A stretch of 64,000 bases of DNA from Scleromatobacter sp038243995 (GCA_038243995.1 JBBRTV010000003.1:124001-188000); one strand, 5' to 3'. Counted from the stretch's first letter, positions 10,112 to 19,303 are shown. Program-made: numbers and translations. Notes: a model not told the origin generated them from the letters alone.

Positions 10112-11128
10112 TCCGGCCGACCTCGACGCCTGCCGCGCGCTGCTGCGCCGCCATGCGCGCAGCTTCCACGCCGCGTCCATGCTGCTTCCGCAGCGCGTGC
10201 GCGATCCGGCTTCCGTGCTCTACGGCTTCTGCCGCATCGCCGACGATTCGGTGGACGCGCCTGCGCCCGGCGCCGACCGCGGCGCGGCGGTGGCCGACCT
10301 GCGCGACCGCCTGGATCGCGCCTGCCGCGGCACACCCCGCGCCAGCCCCATCGACCGCGCGCTGGCTGCCGTGCTCGCGCGCCACGAGATCCCGCGCCTG
10401 CTGCCCGAGCGACTGCTCGAAGGCCTCGAATGGGACGCCCGCGGGCTGCGCTACGAAACGCTCGCCGACCTGCACGACTACGCCGCGCGCGTGGCGGGCG
10501 CCGTCGGTGCGATGATGGCCCTGCTCATGGGCGTGCGCAGCGCCAGCGGGCTGGCGCGCGCGTGCGACCTGGGCGTGGCGATGCAGCTTTCGAACATCGC
10601 GCGCGACGTGGCCGAGGATGCCGGCATGGGACGCATCTACCTGCCGCTCGCGTGGATGCGCGAGGCCGGCCTGGACCCCGACCGCTGGCTGGCGCAGCCG
10701 GTGTACAGCGACGCGCTGGGCGGCGTGGTCGCGCGCCTGCTCGTCGAGGCGGATGCGCTCTACGAACGCGCCGCGGCAGGCGTCGTCGAGCTACCGCTCG
10801 CCTGCCGGCCGGGCATCAACGCGGCCCGCTTGCTCTACGCGGCCATCGGCCACGCGGTCGCGCGCGACGCGGCCCTGGCGATGCAACGTCGCACCGTCGT
10901 TCCGGCCGGGCAGCGCACGTGGCTGCTCGCCCGCGCGCTGGCAACGCCGTGGCCGTCGAGCCGCGCGCGCCATGCACCGCCCCTGCCGGCCAACGAGGCA
11001 CTGGTGCGTGCAGCCGCGGGCGATGCGCGGCGCACGGCGGGCGGCATCGGTTTCGTCGTCGACTTGTTCCTGCGCCTGGAACAGCGCGACCACCCGCACG
11101 GGCCGACGAGTGCGCGCGGGGTGGCGCG

Positions 11129-12409
11129 ATGACGCTGCTGGCGCTCGGCCTGAACCACGGCAGCGCCGCGCTCGACCTGCGCGGGCGCTTCGCCATCGCC
11201 GCCGACGTCCTGCCGCAGAGCGTGCAAGGACTGCGCCACCACTTCGGGCCGGCGCCGCCGGAGGCCGCGATCCTGTCGACCTGCAACCGCACCGAGCTCT
11301 ACATCGCGGCGAACGACGCGCACGCGCTGTGCGCGCCCGCGCTCGACTGGCTCGCGGCACTCGCGGGCATGCGCGCCGCGGATCTCGCGGCGCACGCGTA
11401 CGCGCTCGAGGGCGCGGACGCGGCTCGCCACGCGTTCCGCGTCGCCGCAGGCCTGGATTCGCAGGTGCTGGGCGAGCCCATGATCCTCGGGCAGCTCAAG
11501 CAGGCGGTGCGCGCCGCCGAGACCGCCGGCGGCCTCGGGCACACGCTCCACCAGTTGTTCCAGCGTTCGTTCTCGGTCGCCAAGGAAGTGCGTTCGACGA
11601 CCGAGATCGGCACGCACTCGGTGAGCCTCGCGGCGGTCGCCGTGCAGCTTGCGCAACAGTTGTTCGGCGACCTCCGCGGAACCAAGGTGCTGTGCGTCGG
11701 CGCCGGCGACATGATAGAGCGCGTGGCGACGCATTTCGCCGCGCGCCAGCCGCAGTCGCTCGTGATCGCCAACCGCACTTTCGAGCGCGGCGCCGCGCTC
11801 GCGGCGCGGCTGGGCGCGACGACGATGCCCCTGTCCGACCTGCCCCGGCGGCTCGCCGAATTCGACGTCGTGGTCTCGTGCACGGCCAGCACCTTGCCGC
11901 TGATCGGCCTCGGCGCCGTGGAGCGCGCCCTGAAGACGCGGCGCCGCCGCCCGCTGCTGCTGCTGGACCTCGCGGTGCCGCGCGACATCGAACCCGAGGT
12001 CGCCCGACTGCCCGACGCCTACCTGCACACGATCGACGACCTCGCGCGCTGCGTCGAGGGCGCGGGCGCGCACCGCCAGGCGGCCGTGCGCCAGGCCGAG
12101 GTGCTGATCGACGACGGCGTGCGCAGCTTCGGCGAGTGGCTGGCCCAGCGCAGCCACGTGCCGCTGATCTGCTCGCTGCAGGATCAGGCCGCCACCTGGC
12201 GCGAAGAGGAACTGGCGCGGGCGCATCGGCGCGTCGCGCGCGGCGAGCCGGTGGAGGATGTCCTCGACAGCCTCGCGCGCGGCCTTACCGGCAAGATGCT
12301 GCACGGCCCGCTCGCCGCGCTGCACGCGGGCACGCAGGAGCCCGCGCTGGTCGACACGGTGACCCGGCTGTTCCTGCGCCCGCATCCCCGGTGCGGCGCG
12401 CATGGCTGA
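11129..12409 (+). CDS. hemA: Glutamyl-tRNA reductase HemA (PGC-linked copy)
   Basis: A 426-aa NADPH-dependent glutamyl-tRNA reductase, the first step of C5-pathway tetrapyrrole synthesis. The active-site segment is ILSTCNRTELY with catalytic Cys near residue 50. GLDSQVLGEPMILGQLKQAV, the NADPH fold KVLCVGAGDMIERVATHF, and VIANRTFERGAALA follow. Its position after crtB (ATGA overlap) ties 5-aminolevulinate supply to carotenoid transcription and PpsR control. A Burkholderiales genome would normally also carry a housekeeping hemA, so this may be a dedicated second copy; that cannot be tested from this window. Confidence 0.93.
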   Translation: MTLLALGLNHGSAALDLRGRFAIAADVLPQSVQGLRHHFGPAPPEAAILSTCNRTELYIAANDAHALCAPALDWLAALAGMRAADLAAHAYALEGADAARHAFRVAAGLDSQVLGEPMILGQLKQAVRAAETAGGLGHTLHQLFQRSFSVAKEVRSTTEIGTHSVSLAAVAVQLAQQLFGDLRGTKVLCVGAGDMIERVATHFAARQPQSLVIANRTFERGAALAARLGATTMPLSDLPRRLAEFDVVVSCTASTLPLIGLGAVERALKTRRRRPLLLLDLAVPRDIEPEVARLPDAYLHTIDDLARCVEGAGAHRQAAVRQAEVLIDDGVRSFGEWLAQRSHVPLICSLQDQAATWREEELARAHRRVARGEPVEDVLDSLARGLTGKMLHGPLAALHAGTQEPALVDTVTRLFLRPHPRCGAHG

Positions 12410-12554
12410 CCGCGCGTTCGGATTGATCGAGTTGCTCGGTGTGTTCGCGCTGGCGATAGCGTGGGGGCTGTGGGAACTGCGTTCGGTTCGGCGGGCGCGA
12501 CAGGCAAGAGAGCGGCGCGAAGCCGAAGACAGGGCTGGCCGGTCCGACGCCTGA
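12402..12554 (+). CDS. Small membrane protein overlapping hemA (50 aa)
   Basis: An ATG at 12402, inside the last codons of hemA, opens a 50-codon frame to the TGA at 12552. It has one clear transmembrane helix (LIELLGVFALAIAWGLWEL, about residues 8-26) and a very basic then acidic cytoplasmic tail (RSVRRARQARERREAEDRAG). This layout, one helix plus a charged tail, is typical of small single-pass proteins in photosynthesis operons. The 8-base overlap suggests translation by coupling from hemA. The function is unknown; an assembly or anchoring role is only a guess. Confidence 0.6.
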   Translation: MADRAFGLIELLGVFALAIAWGLWELRSVRRARQARERREAEDRAGRSDA

Positions 12555-12563
12555 TATTGCCGC

Positions 12564-13487
12564 CTACGCCCGCCGCGGCATCCGGAACGGCAGCAGCGCC
12601 TGCACCCGGCGCAAGTCGAAGCGCTCCAGCGACAGGCTCTCGTGCAGCGTCGCCAGCGACTGTCCTTCCCACGGCATCGACAGCAACGAGCGCGCGTAGA
12701 ACGGGCCGTCTTCCAGAGTGGCGATCAATCCGGCGCCCCCGTGCGCGTCGCGCTTGATACCCCACCCGGTAGGCGCGATCGGAACGGCTGCGTCGCCCTG
12801 GCGCCGCTCGACGCCGCCGTCGCGCCTCACCCGCAGGCCCAGCGCCCGCCTGCCGCCGTCGCGCTGGCGCGTGTCGTAGTCGAGGAGGCAGTCGCCGCCG
12901 GGCAGTGCGGTGCGCGACCATTGCCATGACGCGAACGCGCTGGACAGCGGCTCGTCGCCCCAGTTCGCGTCGAGGTAGCCCGCGCCCGACCAGCGCAGCT
13001 TGGGCGCGTCGAGTTCGACCGAGACGCGGGCGTGCGGCGCGATGGGCTGCCAGCGGTGGCGCCCCGCGGCGTCGAGCGCGAAGGGCGCGATGCCAGGCAG
13101 CAGGCCCTCGACGCGCAGGTGCCCGCGCACGCGGCGCGGCAAGGGCACTGCGACCTCGTCGAGCGTGACGACGAGCGCGCCGTCTTCCCACGCGAGCGCG
13201 CTCGGGCCGATGCGCAAGGTGTCGCGATCGCGCGCGAGCTGGGCGCGACCCCGCTCGGTCATCGTCCAGCGGTGCGGCCCGTCGCCGTAGAGCGCGACGT
13301 TGAACGCGACGTGATCGCGTGGATCGGTCGGGCCGCGCCGGCGCGCCGCGGCGTAGTACGGCGAGAAGACGCTGCCGATGAACGCGATCAGGGTCAGCGC
13401 GTGTCGACCGTCGTCGCTCAGGGCGTCGAGATACCACCACGCATAGGCATCGTGGGCGAGCGCGAGGTCGAAAGCAGGTCCGCGCAG
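12564..13487 (-). CDS. crtC: Carotenoid 1,2-hydratase CrtC (start codon unclear)
   Basis: The frame carries CrtC landmarks: AYAWWYLDALSDDGRHALTL, IAFIGSVFSPYYA, GYLDANWGDEPLS and a C-terminal SLERFDLRRVQALLPFRMPR. CrtC adds water across the C1-C2 double bond of neurosporene/lycopene-type carotenoids. No ATG, GTG or TTG occurs in frame near the expected N-terminus, and the first in-frame ATG is about 60 residues inside the conserved domain. I place the start at a CTG (13485-13487), 15 codons before the conserved WW pair, as family length suggests; this gives 307 aa and a 70-base overlap with crtD. Product identity is firm, the 5' end is not. Confidence 0.85.
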   Translation of the reverse strand: MRGPAFDLALAHDAYAWWYLDALSDDGRHALTLIAFIGSVFSPYYAAARRRGPTDPRDHVAFNVALYGDGPHRWTMTERGRAQLARDRDTLRIGPSALAWEDGALVVTLDEVAVPLPRRVRGHLRVEGLLPGIAPFALDAAGRHRWQPIAPHARVSVELDAPKLRWSGAGYLDANWGDEPLSSAFASWQWSRTALPGGDCLLDYDTRQRDGGRRALGLRVRRDGGVERRQGDAAVPIAPTGWGIKRDAHGGAGLIATLEDGPFYARSLLSMPWEGQSLATLHESLSLERFDLRRVQALLPFRMPRRA

Positions 13488-14983
13488 ACCGCCGCCGCCG
13501 CCTGCCGGCCCGACAGCGCCGCCATCGGCACGCCCGGCCCCGGATGCGTGCTGCCCCCCGCCAGGTACAGGCCCGGCAGCGGGTGGCGCGCGCCCAGGCG
13601 CTGGAAGGAACTGCGCCAGCCCTGGCTCGGCGGGCCGTACAGTGCCCCGTCCGTCCCCGGGAACAGCCGGGCGAAGTCGTCCGGCGTCGTGCGCCGCATC
13701 GGCGCCAGCAGGTCCAGTCGCAGTCCGCTGCGTTCCATGCGTCGAAAGGCCTGTGTCTCGCATCGCGCGATCTCCTCTTCGGTAAGCGGGCGGCCGGCGG
13801 CGGCGGCCGGGGCATTGACGAGGCACAGCAGCCGTTCGCCGGCGGCTGCGTCGCCGCTTTTCGCGTCGTCGTCGCCGCGATCCTGGGCGCAGACGTAGAC
13901 GGTCGGGTCGAGCGGCAGCGCGCCGCGGCCGAGCGCCTCGAACTCGGCCGCATAGTCGTCCGAGAACAGCACGTTGTGGCGCAACAGCGGGAAGCCGCGG
14001 GCGCGCGCCGCGACACTCCAGGTCAGTGCCGACAACGAGCGGCCGCCGGGCTGCGCCCAGCGGCGTGCATGGGCATCCATGCCACGGCCCGCGTCCCGTC
14101 CGAGCAGCCCGGCCGCAAGCGCCTGGACGTCGCCATTGAAGACCACCGCGTCGGCGCGCAGGAATTCGCCGTCGGCCAGCCGGACACCGTCGGCGCGGCC
14201 GTCGCGCACGACGATCTCGTCGACGTGCGCGTTGCAGCGCAGCCGGGCGCCGCAGCGCTGCGCCAGCTCGACGAGGGTCTGCGCGATACGCTGCATGCCG
14301 CCTTCGACGCGCCAGACGCCCTGGCGCTCGACGTGGGCCACCAGCATCAGGGTGGCCGGCGCAAGCCAGGGCGACGAGCCGCAATAGGTCGCATAGCGGC
14401 CGAACAGCTGGCGCAGGCGCGGATCCTGGAAATGGCGACCCAGCTCCGGCCAGAGAAAGGCGAACGGCGAGATGCGCAGCAGCCCCGGCAGGCCGCGCCA
14501 TCCGCCGCGCCGCAACAGGCCGGGCACACCGGTTCGGCCGGCGCGCAGGAAGGGCTGTTCGAGCGCGTCGTGGATGGCCGCCGCGCGGCGGCAGAAGTCG
14601 CGGTAGCCGCGCGCGTCGCCCGCCCCGGCGAAGCGGCCGATGGCGTCGATCGCCGTCTCGAGATCGGCATGCAGGTCGAGGCGCGACGCGCCCGCGGGGC
14701 CGACCCAGGCGTGGCGCGCGAGCGTGCGTGCGGGGGTGAGCGACAGGTGGTCTTCCAGCCGCGCCCCGGCGGTGTCGAACAGTTCGTCGAACACCCAGCG
14801 CATCGTGCACACCGTCGGGCCCGCGTCGATCTCCAGCCCGGCCACGGCGTGCGTGCGCATCTTGCCGCCGGGGGTCGGCGCACGTTCGAGCACCTGCACG
14901 TCGAGACCCTGCGCCGCCAGCAAGGCCGCCGACGCCAGCCCGCCGACGCCAGCGCCGACGACGATCACCGAACGGGTTTTCAT
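13418..14983 (-). CDS. crtD: Hydroxyneurosporene-type C-3,4 desaturase CrtD
   Basis: A 521-aa FAD-dependent desaturase of the CrtI family. The N-terminal fold VIVVGAGVGGLASAALLAAQ is followed by GGKMRTHAVAGLEIDAGPTV, and the C-terminal signature LYLAGGSTHPGPGVPMAALS is present. CrtD introduces the 3,4 double bond into 1-hydroxy carotenoids made by CrtC, toward spheroidene or spirilloxanthin. It is transcribed divergently from crtE and upstream of crtC, whose frame begins inside its 3' end. The start at 14983 has no obvious ribosome binding site. It is distinguished from CrtI by sequence (TVCTMRWVFDELFD) and by its place beside crtC. Confidence 0.92.
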   Translation of the reverse strand: MKTRSVIVVGAGVGGLASAALLAAQGLDVQVLERAPTPGGKMRTHAVAGLEIDAGPTVCTMRWVFDELFDTAGARLEDHLSLTPARTLARHAWVGPAGASRLDLHADLETAIDAIGRFAGAGDARGYRDFCRRAAAIHDALEQPFLRAGRTGVPGLLRRGGWRGLPGLLRISPFAFLWPELGRHFQDPRLRQLFGRYATYCGSSPWLAPATLMLVAHVERQGVWRVEGGMQRIAQTLVELAQRCGARLRCNAHVDEIVVRDGRADGVRLADGEFLRADAVVFNGDVQALAAGLLGRDAGRGMDAHARRWAQPGGRSLSALTWSVAARARGFPLLRHNVLFSDDYAAEFEALGRGALPLDPTVYVCAQDRGDDDAKSGDAAAGERLLCLVNAPAAAAGRPLTEEEIARCETQAFRRMERSGLRLDLLAPMRRTTPDDFARLFPGTDGALYGPPSQGWRSSFQRLGARHPLPGLYLAGGSTHPGPGVPMAALSGRQAAAAVCADLLSTSRSPTMPMRGGISTP

Positions 14984-15010
14984 GGCAAGGACATTTGACG
15001 GGAGGAATAG

Positions 15011-15039
15011 TTGTGTCTATTCTACATGACACTTATCTT
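15011..15039 (+). promoter_or_regulatory. crtE promoter region with PpsR box (crtD/crtE divergent)
   Basis: A PpsR box TGT-N12-ACA lies at 15014-15031. Toward crtE a sigma-70-like pair can be drawn, TTGTGT (15011-15016), 17 bp, TATCTT (15034-15039), which is modest. The box sits between the divergent crtD and crtE starts and could control both. I see no convincing promoter toward crtD. Confidence 0.65.
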
Positions 15040-15090
15040 CGTTCTTTTGCGTTTACACCTATCGAGCCCTACGCTCACAGGGAGAGTTCC

Positions 15091-15978
15091 ATGGTGGTGT
15101 CCGTGTCCCCGCGCATCGAGCGCGTCCTGGCTGCCGCACTGACGCTCGGCGAGGCGCCGGGGCACCCGCCCCGCCTGGCGGCCGCGGTACGCCACGCCGT
15201 CTTCCCCGGCGGCGCACGCATCCGGCCGCAGTTGTGTCTGGCGGTCGCCAGGGCTTGCGGCATGGACGATCCCGGACTCTCCGAGGCGGCCGCCGTCGCG
15301 ATCGAGTTGCTGCACTGCGCCTCGCTGGTTCACGACGACCTGCCCTGCTTCGACGACGCGCCGATGCGGCGCGGCCAGCCGTCGGTGCAACAAGCGTTCG
15401 GCGAGCGCCTGGCCGTGCTCGCTGGCGACGCCCTGATCGTGCTCGCGTTCCAGGCCCTGTCGCGCGCGGCGCAACGAACGCCGCGGCGCCTCGCGCCCGT
15501 GCTGGCGACGATCGCGGCCGGCGTGGGACTGCCCGCCGGCATCGCGGCCGGCCAGGCCTGGGAGAGCGAGCCCCAGGTCGACCTGGGCCACTATCACCGT
15601 GCCAAGACGGGAGCGCTGTTCACGGCGGCGACCATCGCGGGCGCGGTGTCCGCGGGCGCCGATCCGACGTCCTGGCGGGCCCTGGGCGAACGTCTCGGCG
15701 AGGCCTACCAGGCCGCCGACGACATTCGCGACGCCGCCGGCACTGCGCAGTGGCTCGGCAAGCCGGTCGGCCGCGACGAGGCGCTGGCGCGGCCCAGCAT
15801 CGCCCGCGAGCGCGGCCTGCGCGCCGCGATGCACCACTTCGAACGCCTGATCGCCGAGGCGCAGCGCGCCGTGCCCGATTGCGCCGGCGGCGCGTCGCTG
15901 CGCCAGTTGGTGCGCAACGAAGCCGCGCGGCTGATCCCGCGCGAACTGGCCGACGAACTCGTGGCCTCGGCGGCCTGA
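15091..15978 (+). CDS. crtE: Geranylgeranyl diphosphate synthase CrtE
   Basis: A 295-aa prenyltransferase that builds geranylgeranyl diphosphate for carotenoids and for the bacteriochlorophyll tail. The first Asp-rich motif is VHDDLPCFDDAPMRRGQPS (near residues 78-96) and the second is QAADDIRDA (near 210). The FPP-synthase-type lysine/histidine sites HYHRAKTGALF are present. The start at 15091 has an AGGGAGAG ribosome binding site; an upstream in-frame ATG at 14995 would lie before the promoter. crtF follows after one base. Confidence 0.93.
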   Translation: MVVSVSPRIERVLAAALTLGEAPGHPPRLAAAVRHAVFPGGARIRPQLCLAVARACGMDDPGLSEAAAVAIELLHCASLVHDDLPCFDDAPMRRGQPSVQQAFGERLAVLAGDALIVLAFQALSRAAQRTPRRLAPVLATIAAGVGLPAGIAAGQAWESEPQVDLGHYHRAKTGALFTAATIAGAVSAGADPTSWRALGERLGEAYQAADDIRDAAGTAQWLGKPVGRDEALARPSIARERGLRAAMHHFERLIAEAQRAVPDCAGGASLRQLVRNEAARLIPRELADELVASAA

Positions 15979-15979
15979 G

Positions 15980-17140
15980 ATGCAGGCCCCTGCCGCCAGC
16001 GACACCCACCCCGGCGCTACCGCCGCGCGCGGCGGCCTGCTGGCCCGCTGGCACGCCCTGCGCGACCGGCTGCTCGCCAGCCCGTCGTTCCGCCGCCGCG
16101 CACTGGCCTTCGCGCCCACGCGCTGGATCGCGCGGCGCCGCGCCGCCGCGCTGTTCGATCTCGTCGCGGGCTTCGTCTATTCGCAGGTGCTGCAGGCCTG
16201 CGTGCGGCTGGCGCTGTTCGACGTGCTGGCGGGCGGCCCGCTGGCGGCGGCGGCGGTGGCCGAGCGCGTCGGCCTGCCGCACGACGGCACGCTGCGCCTG
16301 CTCGACGCGGCGACGGCGCTCCGGCTGCTCGAGCGCCGCGGCGGCGGGCGCTACGGCCTCGGCCCGCTGGGCGCGGCGATGGTCGGCAACGCGGCCGTCG
16401 CGGCCATGGTCGAACACCATGCGACGCTGTACGCCGACCTGCAGGATCCGGTGGCGCTGCTCGCCGGCCGGCCGGGCGCCCTCTCGGCCTACTGGCCCTA
16501 TGCGGCCGGACAGGCGCCGCGCGAACTCCCCCCGGCCCGGGTCGCAGGCTATTCGGCGTTGATGGCGGCCTCGCAGCCGCTGGTCGCCGACGAGATCCTG
16601 GACGCCTGGCCGATCGAGCGCCACCGCTGCCTGCTCGACGTCGGCGGCGGCGAGGGCGGCTTCCTGGTGGCGGCCGCCCGCCGCGCACCCGGGCTGCAGT
16701 TGATGCTGTTCGACCTGCCCGCGGTGGCGCAGCGCGGCCTGCGCAACTTCGCGGCGCAGGGCTTGTGCGGCCGCGCGTCGGTGCGCGGCGGCGATTTCCT
16801 GCGCGACCCGCTGCCGCGCGGCGCCGACGTGATCTCGCTCGTGCGCGTGGTGCACGACCAGGACGAGGCCGGCGTGAAGCGCCTGCTCGCCGCCGCCTAC
16901 GAGGCCTTGCCTGCGGGCGGCGTACTGCTGCTGGCCGAGCCGATGGCCGACACCCCCGGCGCGCGCGCGATGGGGGACGCCTACTTCGGGCTCTACCTGC
17001 TGGCGATGGGCCGCGGGCGCCCGCGCACCGCGGCGGAACTGACGTGCGCGCTGCACGAGGCGGGGTTCGAACACGTGCGCTCCCGCCGCACGCGCATGCC
17101 GCTGCAGACCGGCCTGCTGGTCGCGACGCGCCGGAATTGA
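15980..17140 (+). CDS. crtF: Hydroxycarotenoid O-methyltransferase CrtF
   Basis: A 386-aa SAM-dependent methyltransferase that methylates the C1 hydroxyl of demethylspheroidene or related carotenoids. It has an N-terminal winged-helix dimerisation region (LAAAAVAERVGLPHDGTLRLL near 80-100) and a SAM motif CLLDVGGGEGGFLVAAARRA near 215-234, followed by the family's MLFDLPAVAQRG and LVRVVHDQDEAG. The ATG starts one base after the crtE stop (TGAGATG), so the two are coupled. Together crtCDEF indicate spheroidene/spirilloxanthin-type carotenoids; crtA is not in the window. Confidence 0.92.
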   Translation: MQAPAASDTHPGATAARGGLLARWHALRDRLLASPSFRRRALAFAPTRWIARRRAAALFDLVAGFVYSQVLQACVRLALFDVLAGGPLAAAAVAERVGLPHDGTLRLLDAATALRLLERRGGGRYGLGPLGAAMVGNAAVAAMVEHHATLYADLQDPVALLAGRPGALSAYWPYAAGQAPRELPPARVAGYSALMAASQPLVADEILDAWPIERHRCLLDVGGGEGGFLVAAARRAPGLQLMLFDLPAVAQRGLRNFAAQGLCGRASVRGGDFLRDPLPRGADVISLVRVVHDQDEAGVKRLLAAAYEALPAGGVLLLAEPMADTPGARAMGDAYFGLYLLAMGRGRPRTAAELTCALHEAGFEHVRSRRTRMPLQTGLLVATRRN

Positions 17141-17185
17141 GCCCGTGCGCGGCCGTGGTTCGGTCGAGATACAGACGCACGTCGG

Positions 17186-17225
17186 TGTAAACATCGCTTG
17201 ACACTTTCTTTGGTAAGCCTAGGAT
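17186..17225 (+). promoter_or_regulatory. bchC promoter with PpsR box
   Basis: TTGACA (17198-17203), a 16-bp spacer and TAGGAT (17220-17225) give a sigma-70 promoter. A perfect TGT-N12-ACA PpsR box occupies 17186-17203 and covers the -35 entirely. This would drive the bchCXYZ-puf superoperon with a leader of roughly 80 bases before the bchC ATG at 17316. Confidence 0.75.
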
Positions 17226-17315
17226 GACATCCATGAACTGCCCGCAGACACGTGCCAAGCCAGCGATCGTTTCGCGGTCGACGACTCCTGCGCGCCACCT
17301 TGCCGGAGGCCACCC

Positions 17316-18275
17316 GTGAACAGCCTCGCTGTCGTGATGGAACAACCCGAACGGCTCTCCGTGAGCCGCCTCGAATTGCAAGCGCCGGGCGCCGAGGACA
17401 TCGTCGTCGACGTCGAATGGAGCGGCATCAGCACCGGCACGGAACGCCTCCTGTGGACCGGCCGCATGCCGGCATTCCCCGGCATGGGGTATCCGCTGGT
17501 GCCGGGTTACGAGTCGGTCGGACGGGTGACCCGCGCCGGCCACGCCGCCGGCCTGGAAGTGGGGCAGCGCGTGTTCGTCCCGGGCGCCCGCTGCTACGGC
17601 GAGGTGCGCGGCCTGTTCGGCGGCGCCTCCTCGCGCGTGGTGCTGCCCGCGGCGCGCGCCGTCGCGCTGGACGAGTCGCTGGGCGAACAGGCCGTGCTCC
17701 TGGCACTGGCCGCGACGGCCTACCACGCGGTCTCGGGGGGCGGCAAGCTCGACCACGACCATATCGTGCCGCCCGACCTGATCGTCGGCCATGGCGTGCT
17801 GGGCCGCCTCCTGGCCCGCCTGAACGTGGCGGCCGGCGTCGCAGGCTTCACCGTCTGGGAGCGCAACCCCGAGCGGAGCACGGGCGCCGTCGGCTACGAC
17901 GTGATCGATCCGGACGACGACCCGCGCCGCGACTACCGCGCGATCTATGACGTCAGCGGCGACTCGGCCTTGCTCGACAAGCTCGTCCTCCATCTCGCCC
18001 CCGGTGGCCAGATCGTGTTGGCCGGTTTCTACAGCGAACCGCTGCAATTCGCGTTCGCCCCCGCGTTCATGCGCGAGACGCGCATCCGCTGCGCCGCCGA
18101 ATGGCATCGCAACGACCTGCTGGCCGTCACCGAACTCGCCGCCGCCGGCGCGTTCTCGCTCGACGGATTGATCACCCACCGCGAACAGGCCGGGCACGCC
18201 GCAGGGGCGTACACGACGGCGTTCGGCGACGCGGCCTGCCTGAAGATGGTTCTCGACTGGAGACATGCCGCATGA
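17316..18275 (+). CDS. bchC: Bacteriochlorophyllide a dehydrogenase BchC
   Basis: A 319-aa zinc-independent member of the MDR superfamily that oxidises the 3-hydroxyethyl group of bacteriochlorophyllide to acetyl. The N-terminal half carries VDVEWSGISTGTERLLWTG and GYPLVPGYESVGRVTRAGHA. The cofactor-binding half has LIVGHGVLGRLLARL near 155-170 and IYDVSGDSALLDKLV. It is first in the superoperon, and its stop overlaps the bchX start (ATGA at 18272-18275). Confidence 0.94.
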   Translation: MNSLAVVMEQPERLSVSRLELQAPGAEDIVVDVEWSGISTGTERLLWTGRMPAFPGMGYPLVPGYESVGRVTRAGHAAGLEVGQRVFVPGARCYGEVRGLFGGASSRVVLPAARAVALDESLGEQAVLLALAATAYHAVSGGGKLDHDHIVPPDLIVGHGVLGRLLARLNVAAGVAGFTVWERNPERSTGAVGYDVIDPDDDPRRDYRAIYDVSGDSALLDKLVLHLAPGGQIVLAGFYSEPLQFAFAPAFMRETRIRCAAEWHRNDLLAVTELAAAGAFSLDGLITHREQAGHAAGAYTTAFGDAACLKMVLDWRHAA

Positions 18276-19288
18276 CCACATCCGCCATTCCTGCAAGCGC
18301 CCCGGTGCACTTCATGATGCAGGACCAGCTGCGCGCCGAGGCGGCGATCGAGCCGGATCCGGTCTCCACATCGCCCGCCGCGAAGACCACGCAGATCATC
18401 GCGATCTACGGCAAGGGCGGCATCGGCAAGAGCTTCACGCTCGCCAACCTGAGCTACATGATGGCGCAGCAGGGCAAGAAGGTGCTGCTGATCGGCTGCG
18501 ATCCGAAGAGCGACACCACCAGCCTGCTGTTCGGCGGCCGCGCCTGCCCGACCATCATCGAGACGAGCTCGAAGAAGAAGCTGGCCGGCGAGGCGGTGGC
18601 CATCGGCGACGTCTGCTTCAAGCGCGACGGCGTGTTCGCGATGGAACTCGGCGGGCCCGAGGTCGGACGCGGCTGCGGCGGGCGCGGGATCATCCACGGC
18701 TTCGAGACGCTGGAAAAGCTCGGCTTCCACGACTGGGGCTTCGACTACGTGCTGCTCGACTTCCTGGGCGACGTCGTCTGCGGCGGTTTCGGGCTGCCGA
18801 TCGCGCGCGACATGTGCCAGAAGGTCATCGTCGTCGCCAGCAACGACCTGCAGTCGCTCTACGTCGCCAACAACGTCTGCTCCGCGGTCGAATACTTCCG
18901 CAAGCTCGGCGGCAACGTCGGCGTGGCCGGCATCGTCATCAACAAGGACGACGGCACCGGCGAGGCCGCGCAGTTCGCCGCGCTGGCCGGCATTCCCGTG
19001 CTCGCGGCCATCCCGGCGCACGAGGACATCCGGCGCAAGAGCGCGAGCTACGAGATCATCGGCCGGCCCGGCACGCCCTGGGCTTCGCTGTTCGAGACAC
19101 TGGCAGAGAACGTCGCTACGGCGCCGCCGCAACGTCCCACGCCGCTGACGCAGGACGCGCTGCTGGGTCTGTTCTCCGCCGACGCCGTCGGCCGCAACGT
19201 CGTGCTCGAGCCCGCGTCGCTGGTCGACATGGTGGGCAGGCCGGAGATCGTCAGGCCGACGCTCGAAGTGCTCTACGACGCCGCCTGA
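18272..19288 (+). CDS. bchX: Chlorophyllide reductase iron protein BchX
   Basis: A 338-aa NifH-like ATPase subunit of chlorophyllide a oxidoreductase (COR). The P-loop is IYGKGGIGKSFTLANLSYMM near residues 46-65. A cysteine in GCDPKSDTTSLLFGGRACP and the VVCGGFGLPIARDMC loop provide the switch regions and 4Fe-4S ligands. It passes electrons to the BchY-BchZ heterotetramer for reduction of the B ring. The start at 18272 overlaps the bchC stop; a much longer upstream frame has shadow composition. Confidence 0.95.
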   Translation: MTTSAIPASAPVHFMMQDQLRAEAAIEPDPVSTSPAAKTTQIIAIYGKGGIGKSFTLANLSYMMAQQGKKVLLIGCDPKSDTTSLLFGGRACPTIIETSSKKKLAGEAVAIGDVCFKRDGVFAMELGGPEVGRGCGGRGIIHGFETLEKLGFHDWGFDYVLLDFLGDVVCGGFGLPIARDMCQKVIVVASNDLQSLYVANNVCSAVEYFRKLGGNVGVAGIVINKDDGTGEAAQFAALAGIPVLAAIPAHEDIRRKSASYEIIGRPGTPWASLFETLAENVATAPPQRPTPLTQDALLGLFSADAVGRNVVLEPASLVDMVGRPEIVRPTLEVLYDAA

Positions 19289-19303
19289 GCCCCGGGCCGC
19301 CGC

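Noticed and set aside
15019..15024. TAGAAT on the minus strand as a -10 for crtD
   Set aside because: No acceptable -35 at 16-18 bp; the match may only reflect the PpsR box sequence.
12564..15032. An 822-codon minus-strand frame spanning crtC and most of crtD, suggesting one long gene
   Set aside because: Only the last 300 codons resemble a protein (CrtC). The rest is antiparallel-frame shadow of the real crtD gene, rich in Arg/Ala/Gly.
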